The translations under genes were made by a program, and so were the position numbers. The notes beneath the pieces were generated by a model. That model saw nothing but the letters and a program-made list of their open reading frames with translations, did not search any database and had not been told where the DNA came from. This document shows positions 60,052-64,000 of a stretch of 64,000 bases of DNA, one piece after another (within the stretch, counting starts at the first letter, position 1; each line of letters starts with the position of its first letter). The DNA lies in assembly GCF_010729665.1 (NCBI RefSeq), contig NZ_AP022610.1, positions 1,860,001 to 1,924,000 of the forward strand, given 5' to 3'. The stretch comes from Mycolicibacterium madagascariense (lineage in GTDB: Bacteria > Actinomycetota > Actinomycetes > Mycobacteriales > Mycobacteriaceae).

Positions 60052-61776
60052 ATGAGCGTTCGACGTGCATCGGGGGCCTCCCGGCTGCTGATCGGGGCCG
60101 TCGCCGTCGTATTGGTCGCTGCCGCAATGGGTCCCGGGGCGGGCGCGCCGGTGACGCAGGCGGCACGGATACCGTGCGAGCACGGCGGCGCCCCCGTCAC
60201 GCTGGACGGAGCTCACCTCACGATCGCCGACGTGGTGGCGATCGGCCGAGGGGGAGCGTGCGTCGACATGCCTGCCTCGGCGATGCAACGGGTGCAGCAG
60301 TCCTTCGACGTCCTATTGGAGGCGGCCCGTGAAGACAAGCCGATCTACGGCCTGACGCGCGGCGTCGGAGAGAACAAGGACAAGACGGTCTTCCCCGGCG
60401 GCCAGATCACCGACGAAGGACGATCACTGTCGGAGGCGTTCAACGCCAACCTGTTACGGGTGCAGGCGACGGCGACGGGACCGCCGGCGCGCGTCGAGAT
60501 CGTCCGCGCCGCAATGGCCATTCGGCTCAACGCCATGCTCGTCGGGCACACCGGCGTACGGGGCGTCGTCGTGCAAGGGCTCGTCGACTTCCTCAACCGC
60601 GGCATCACCCCGGTGGTGCCGACGCAGGGAACGGTCGGCGAGGCGGACATCGACCTTCTGGCGCACGTCGGTCTGGCGCTGATGGGGGAGGGCGACGTGT
60701 CCTATCGGGGGCGCACGGTGCCCGCCGCGACTGCGTTGCGCGACGAGGGGTTGCGGCCGGTGACCCCGTTCGGCAAGGACGCCTTGTCGACGTTCAGCTC
60801 CAACGCCTACTCAGCGGCCGTCGCGGTGTTCTCGACCTACGACGCCGGCACGGTGCTGGCACGGGCGCGGCAAGTCTTCGCGCTGAGCATGGAGGGGCTC
60901 AACGGCAACGTGGCGCCGTTCCTCGCCGAGGTGCAGCAGGTGCGGGCCTTCCCTGGGCAGGCGGCTGCCGCCGCGGCCGTGCGCGACGAACTCCGCGGCA
61001 GCTTCCTTTACTCGGTGGATCCTGCACGCGCGCTTCAAGATCCGTTGAGCTACCGGACGTTCAGTCAGGTGTCCGGCAGCGCCGAGGACGACCTCGCGCG
61101 CCTCGTGAATCTGTTGCAGACCCAGCTCAACAGTGCCGATGACAATCCCACCGTGCTCATCGGGGCGGTTCCACCGCCGGATGCCGCGTCACAGGAACGG
61201 GCCTACTACGTCGACGGCAACGGCGTGCGCGGTGCGGTGATTCCCACCGCGAACTTCGAGCCGCTTGCGTGGGTGTTGCAGCTGGAGTCGCTCTCGGCGG
61301 CCCTGGCGCACGTGTCCAGCACGGCGACCGAGCGCATCCTGCGTCTCGGCACACCCGAATTCACCCACCTATCGCGGTTTCTCACCGCCAACCCGTCGAT
61401 GATCGGCTACGCCGCCATCCAGAAGATTCCGGCTGACTTGAGCGCGAGGAACCGACGATTGGCCGAGGGGGCGTCGCTGGACGTGATCCCGGTGGCCGGC
61501 GACATCGAAGACACCTCGACCAACGCGGCGGCAGCGGCGACGAATCTTGGTGACATCGCCGACAATACGTTCGCGATCCTGGCGGTGGAGTTGATGCACG
61601 CCGCCCAGGCGGTCGATCTCCGGCTGCGGACCAACGGGGCATTGCCCTTGGGTCGGGGAACCCGGCCGTTCTTCGAGGCGTACCGCCGAGTGGTGCCGTT
61701 CCTGGACGCGGACCGCAATCTCAGCCCCGACGTCGCCCGGTCGGTGGCGTTCCTCCAAGGACCCGACGACACCTGA
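60052..61776 (+). CDS. Secreted aromatic amino acid ammonia-lyase homologue lacking the MIO triad
   Basis: A 574-aa protein of the HAL/PAL/TAL superfamily with an N-terminal signal peptide (RLLIGAVAVVLVAAAMGPG, cleavage about 31-38). Family landmarks: IYGLTRGVGENKD with Tyr99, ITPVVPTQGTVG, LAHVGLALMGEG, LQDPLSYRTFSQVSGS, SADDNPTVL, ALAHVSSTATERI and DTSTNAAAAATNLGDI. The cofactor triad Ala-Ser-Gly, expected after GTVG, is Glu197-Ala198-Asp199 (GTVGEADIDLLAH), so MIO cannot form. Deamination by the known mechanism is therefore unlikely; binding, isomerase or another lyase role is possible outside the membrane. ATG 60052 follows GGAGGAA. Confidence 0.85.
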   Translation: MSVRRASGASRLLIGAVAVVLVAAAMGPGAGAPVTQAARIPCEHGGAPVTLDGAHLTIADVVAIGRGGACVDMPASAMQRVQQSFDVLLEAAREDKPIYGLTRGVGENKDKTVFPGGQITDEGRSLSEAFNANLLRVQATATGPPARVEIVRAAMAIRLNAMLVGHTGVRGVVVQGLVDFLNRGITPVVPTQGTVGEADIDLLAHVGLALMGEGDVSYRGRTVPAATALRDEGLRPVTPFGKDALSTFSSNAYSAAVAVFSTYDAGTVLARARQVFALSMEGLNGNVAPFLAEVQQVRAFPGQAAAAAAVRDELRGSFLYSVDPARALQDPLSYRTFSQVSGSAEDDLARLVNLLQTQLNSADDNPTVLIGAVPPPDAASQERAYYVDGNGVRGAVIPTANFEPLAWVLQLESLSAALAHVSSTATERILRLGTPEFTHLSRFLTANPSMIGYAAIQKIPADLSARNRRLAEGASLDVIPVAGDIEDTSTNAAAAATNLGDIADNTFAILAVELMHAAQAVDLRLRTNGALPLGRGTRPFFEAYRRVVPFLDADRNLSPDVARSVAFLQGPDDT

Positions 61777-61840
61777 CGGTGGGCCGGGTATCGAGTACCG
61801 GCGGGCGTCCGAGTCGTGCGCGCACCGCAGCCTGCCGTGC

Positions 61841-62809
61841 CTAGACGAGCTCGTCGCGTCGGACCCGCACCTCCCGGTGGAGTGCATCCCGCACGACTTG
61901 TATTTCCGGCCGCTTCAGCGCATCCCGGCGAGCCGCCAAGAGGACTGCTACTCGAGTGGGCCGCAGGTAGGTCGCGACCTGCTGCAATTCTGGCGCGGTG
62001 TGCGCAACGAACTTGCCCAGAAGTCCAATTCCGATGCCTTGGCGGGTGGCCTCGAGCTGGGCGAAGATATTCGTCGAACTGAAACCCAGGGAAACGTTGG
62101 GAAGGATGGACGCCAAGTCTATTTCGCGCACCTTCTCCAATTCCTCGACGAACGAGATGATGGGGTGCTCGGCGAGTTCGGCCACGGAACTCGGGTTGCC
62201 ATGCTCTGCAAGATATTTCTCACTCGCGTAGAACGCATTGTCGTATTCACAGAGCAATTCGGTGTGCAGCCGGGTCGAGGCCGGCGGCGGTCCGGGAGTC
62301 ACGGCGACGTCGAACGTCGTGTCGCGCAGGGTCAGCTCCCGCGCGCCCGTCGCCAATTCAATGCGAAGTCCTGGGTGCTGCTGGCGGACACGCGCCATTG
62401 CCGGAGTGACGAAGAGAGTGCCAAAGCCGTCTGCCGCGGTGATCCTGACGGTGCCCGCCAGCGCTGGTGGCTCCGACGAACGGGCGGCGTGCGCGGCGAG
62501 CCCAACGGCGCGCTCGATCGACCTCGCGTGCTCGACGACGGCGCGGCCCGGCTCGGTGAGTACCCACCCCCCGTCGACGCGGGCCAGCAATCGGGCGCCC
62601 AGGGTTTGTTCGAGCGCCTGCAGGCGCCGCGACACCGTCGAGTGATCGACACCCAGGTGCTTTGCCGCCGAGGTCAACCGACCGGTGTCGGCGACGGCCG
62701 CGAGATAGCGCAGGTCATCGGCTCGCACCGACCGTGGGTCATTCAACGCAGCAATCCCTGGCTCGCCGTCGCGTGCATTATTGCGGGCTCCGTGTGCGCA
62801 TCTGGGCAT
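61841..62809 (-). CDS. LysR family transcriptional regulator
   Basis: A 322-aa LysR protein. The HTH LTSAAKHLGVDHSTVSRRLQALEQ lies about residues 44-67, followed by the effector domain (VRITAADGFGTLFVTPAM, DVAVTPGPPPASTR, GIGIGLLGKFVAH). The start is uncertain: ATG 62809 leaves a 30-residue polar lead; no ribosome site is visible. It is divergent from the tautomerase-SDR genes at 62998, which it probably controls. Confidence 0.85.
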   Translation of the reverse strand: MPRCAHGARNNARDGEPGIAALNDPRSVRADDLRYLAAVADTGRLTSAAKHLGVDHSTVSRRLQALEQTLGARLLARVDGGWVLTEPGRAVVEHARSIERAVGLAAHAARSSEPPALAGTVRITAADGFGTLFVTPAMARVRQQHPGLRIELATGARELTLRDTTFDVAVTPGPPPASTRLHTELLCEYDNAFYASEKYLAEHGNPSSVAELAEHPIISFVEELEKVREIDLASILPNVSLGFSSTNIFAQLEATRQGIGIGLLGKFVAHTAPELQQVATYLRPTRVAVLLAARRDALKRPEIQVVRDALHREVRVRRDELV

Positions 62810-62997
62810 TGAGAATCCGTCGTTGGTCGACCTAATTTCACATCGAGCCCTTTCCGACCTCGCACGCCGCCGTGTCGACGGTCGCCCTGGGTTCATACCG
62901 CTATTCACGGCCCAGCACGTCCCGTTGTCTGCCTGGGGGCAGACGTCAGTGACTGTGACATGCGGGCGACGCGCTGCCAACTCGTGAAGGAGTATCC

Positions 62998-63420
62998 ATG
63001 CCGCTGGCTCGTATCGATCTCATCAAGGGCAAGTCAGCGCATTATCGCCGCACCATCGCAGACGTCGTGTACGACAGGATGATCGAATGCCTCGGCGTCC
63101 CCGAGGATCGATTTCAGACCATTCACGAGCACGAGGCGGAGAACTTCCTCTTCGATGCCGACTATCTCGGCATCTACCGTTCCGAGAACTGCATCTTCAT
63201 CCAGTTGATCTTCCTCGACGTCGCCAGCGCCGAGCAGAAGGCAGACTTCTACCGTGCCGTCGTCGACGATTTGCAGGACAAGCTGCAGGTGCGGCCCGAG
63301 GACGTGTTCTTCAACCTCGTGACGGTTCAGCCCGCGGACTTCTCCATGGGTCTGGGGGTGGCGACCTATGTCAGAGGTGTGCCTTCCGACCGCCTCGACC
63401 CCAATTCCATCCCGGACTGA
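62998..63420 (+). CDS. Tautomerase-superfamily protein (MSAD-like)
   Basis: A 140-aa tautomerase-fold protein. Met1 removal would expose the catalytic Pro (PLARIDLIKGKSAHYRR), and Arg residues near 72-75 and a long C-terminal part (KLQVRPEDVFFNLVTVQPADFSMG) fit the malonate-semialdehyde-decarboxylase/tautomerase_2 group rather than the 62-residue 4-OT type. Such enzymes tautomerise, decarboxylate or hydrate keto acids. ATG 62998 follows GAAGGAG. Cotranscribed with the SDR downstream is likely. Confidence 0.83.
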   Translation: MPLARIDLIKGKSAHYRRTIADVVYDRMIECLGVPEDRFQTIHEHEAENFLFDADYLGIYRSENCIFIQLIFLDVASAEQKADFYRAVVDDLQDKLQVRPEDVFFNLVTVQPADFSMGLGVATYVRGVPSDRLDPNSIPD

Positions 63421-63562
63421 CGACAGCTGCTTCGGTCCTCGCGGAGCCCACCGCGGTGGACCGCCTCCGTCCGACCATTTCTGCCCATTGCGGGCACATT
63501 GGTAGGACGCTGGACTGGCGCCGGCAGTCGGTCGGCGCTCTTCGACCCGGAAAGGACGCGTC

Positions 63563-64000
63563 ATGGCAAGTCCCGCAACGACTTTGAAGAAGGTGCTCAT
63601 CACCGGAGCCGGCACCGGCTTTGGTTACGAGGTCGCGATGCGACTGGCCGAGAAGGGCTTCGACGTGGTCGCTGCCGTCGAGATCTACGGTCAGGTGCAG
63701 ACCCTCAAGCGGCAGGCCGCCGAACGCGGGGTGAGTCTTCAGGTGGAGAAGCTCGACGTCACCCATTCCGGTGACCGCCGCAAGGCGCTGGACTGGGGCA
63801 TCGAGATCCTGGTCAACAACGCCGGTGTCGGCGAGGGCGGTTCCACGGTCGACATTCCCGCCGCCAACATCCGCCATCAGTTCGAGGTCAACGTCACCGG
63901 ACCGCTGCTGCTGACCCAGGGCATCGCCAAGCAGATGGCCAAGCGTGGGTCCGGACGCATCATCTGGGTGTCCTCGCGAGAAGGGCTCAACGTCAACCCG
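63563..64000 (+). CDS. SDR family oxidoreductase (partial, cut by right edge)
   Basis: The first 146 codons of a short-chain dehydrogenase. It has VLITGAGTGFGYEVAMRLAEKG (TGxxxGxG), LDVTHSGDRRKALD, ILVNNAGVGEGG (NNAG) and FEVNVTGPLLLTQGI, then Ser in IIWVSSREGLN just before the edge. The start ATG 63563 follows GGAAAGGA. Catalytic Tyr and Lys lie outside the window. It probably reduces a keto product of the tautomerase. Confidence 0.85.
   Translation, partial: MASPATTLKKVLITGAGTGFGYEVAMRLAEKGFDVVAAVEIYGQVQTLKRQAAERGVSLQVEKLDVTHSGDRRKALDWGIEILVNNAGVGEGGSTVDIPAANIRHQFEVNVTGPLLLTQGIAKQMAKRGSGRIIWVSSREGLNVNP

Noticed and set aside
1..64000. CRISPR array, rRNA genes or insertion sequences
   Set aside because: No regularly spaced repeats, rRNA-like segments, transposase signatures or paired terminal inverted repeats were seen.

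Overview
The window looks like a chromosome segment of a fast-growing mycobacterium (Mycolicibacterium/Mycobacterium type). Supporting signs are the very high G+C content, frequent GTG/TTG starts, many ATGA/GTGA/TTGA gene overlaps, several mycobacterial-type proteins (DUF5313, DUF4193, a PrrB-type kinase, F420/LLM oxidoreductases) and a crcB-crcB-pgm neighbourhood. The assignment is from gene content only.

Left part (1-18.7 kb): a lipoprotein binding protein cut by the left edge; a DoxX/VOC/degenerate aminoglycoside-kinase-like operon divergent from a MarR regulator; an OhrR-like MarR gene; a secreted PHB-depolymerase-like esterase; sdaA (L-serine dehydratase) behind a tandem glycine riboswitch; an aldehyde dehydrogenase and an SDR, each with operator-like repeats; an N-acetylglucosamine unit (PTS EIIBC divergent from EIIA-nagB-nagA) followed by an orphan prrB-like kinase; a small secreted peptide with a strong terminator; DUF4193; a zinc-less alcohol-dehydrogenase-like enzyme divergent from a LysR regulator; and ogt.

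Middle (18.7-37.9 kb): a leftward run of nine genes (GntR regulator, lactone/alditol-type FAD oxidase, alpha-ketoglutaric semialdehyde dehydrogenase, exonuclease, a frameshifted cNMP/CBS/DUF294 gene, an enolase-superfamily enzyme, a DHDPS-family lyase, a second aldehyde dehydrogenase, an APC amino-acid permease). Two matching GGTA-N6-TACC sites suggest one regulon, probably uptake of a hydroxyproline-like or related compound and its degradation to 2-oxoglutarate. It is followed by a TreS-like GH13 enzyme, a lipoprotein, LLM-crcB-crcB, pgm and an MFS pump.

At 37.81 kb lies tRNA-Ala(GGC) with an intact tyrosine integrase just downstream: an integrative element of at least about 6 kb. It carries an excisionase-like HTH protein, DUF3263, an ImmA/IrrE-like protein, a small CxxC protein and an overlapping leftward cargo operon of unknown proteins, two of which share a C-terminal tail. 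No second attachment site was found by eye, so the right end is uncertain.

Right part (43.8-64 kb): accessory catabolism. A leftward block (alpha/beta hydrolase, PrpF, PrpD/MmgE, isochorismatase-like) and a rightward operon (UbiD, LLM monooxygenase, VOC, UbiX, SRPBCC, Asp-nucleophile hydrolase) are interleaved with two paralogous PucR regulators and share an operator-like element. This looks like an uncharacterised route for decarboxylating and opening an aromatic or heterocyclic acid. Further right are a secreted PAL/HAL homologue that has lost the Ala-Ser-Gly triad needed for the MIO cofactor, and a LysR gene divergent from a tautomerase and an SDR cut by the right edge.
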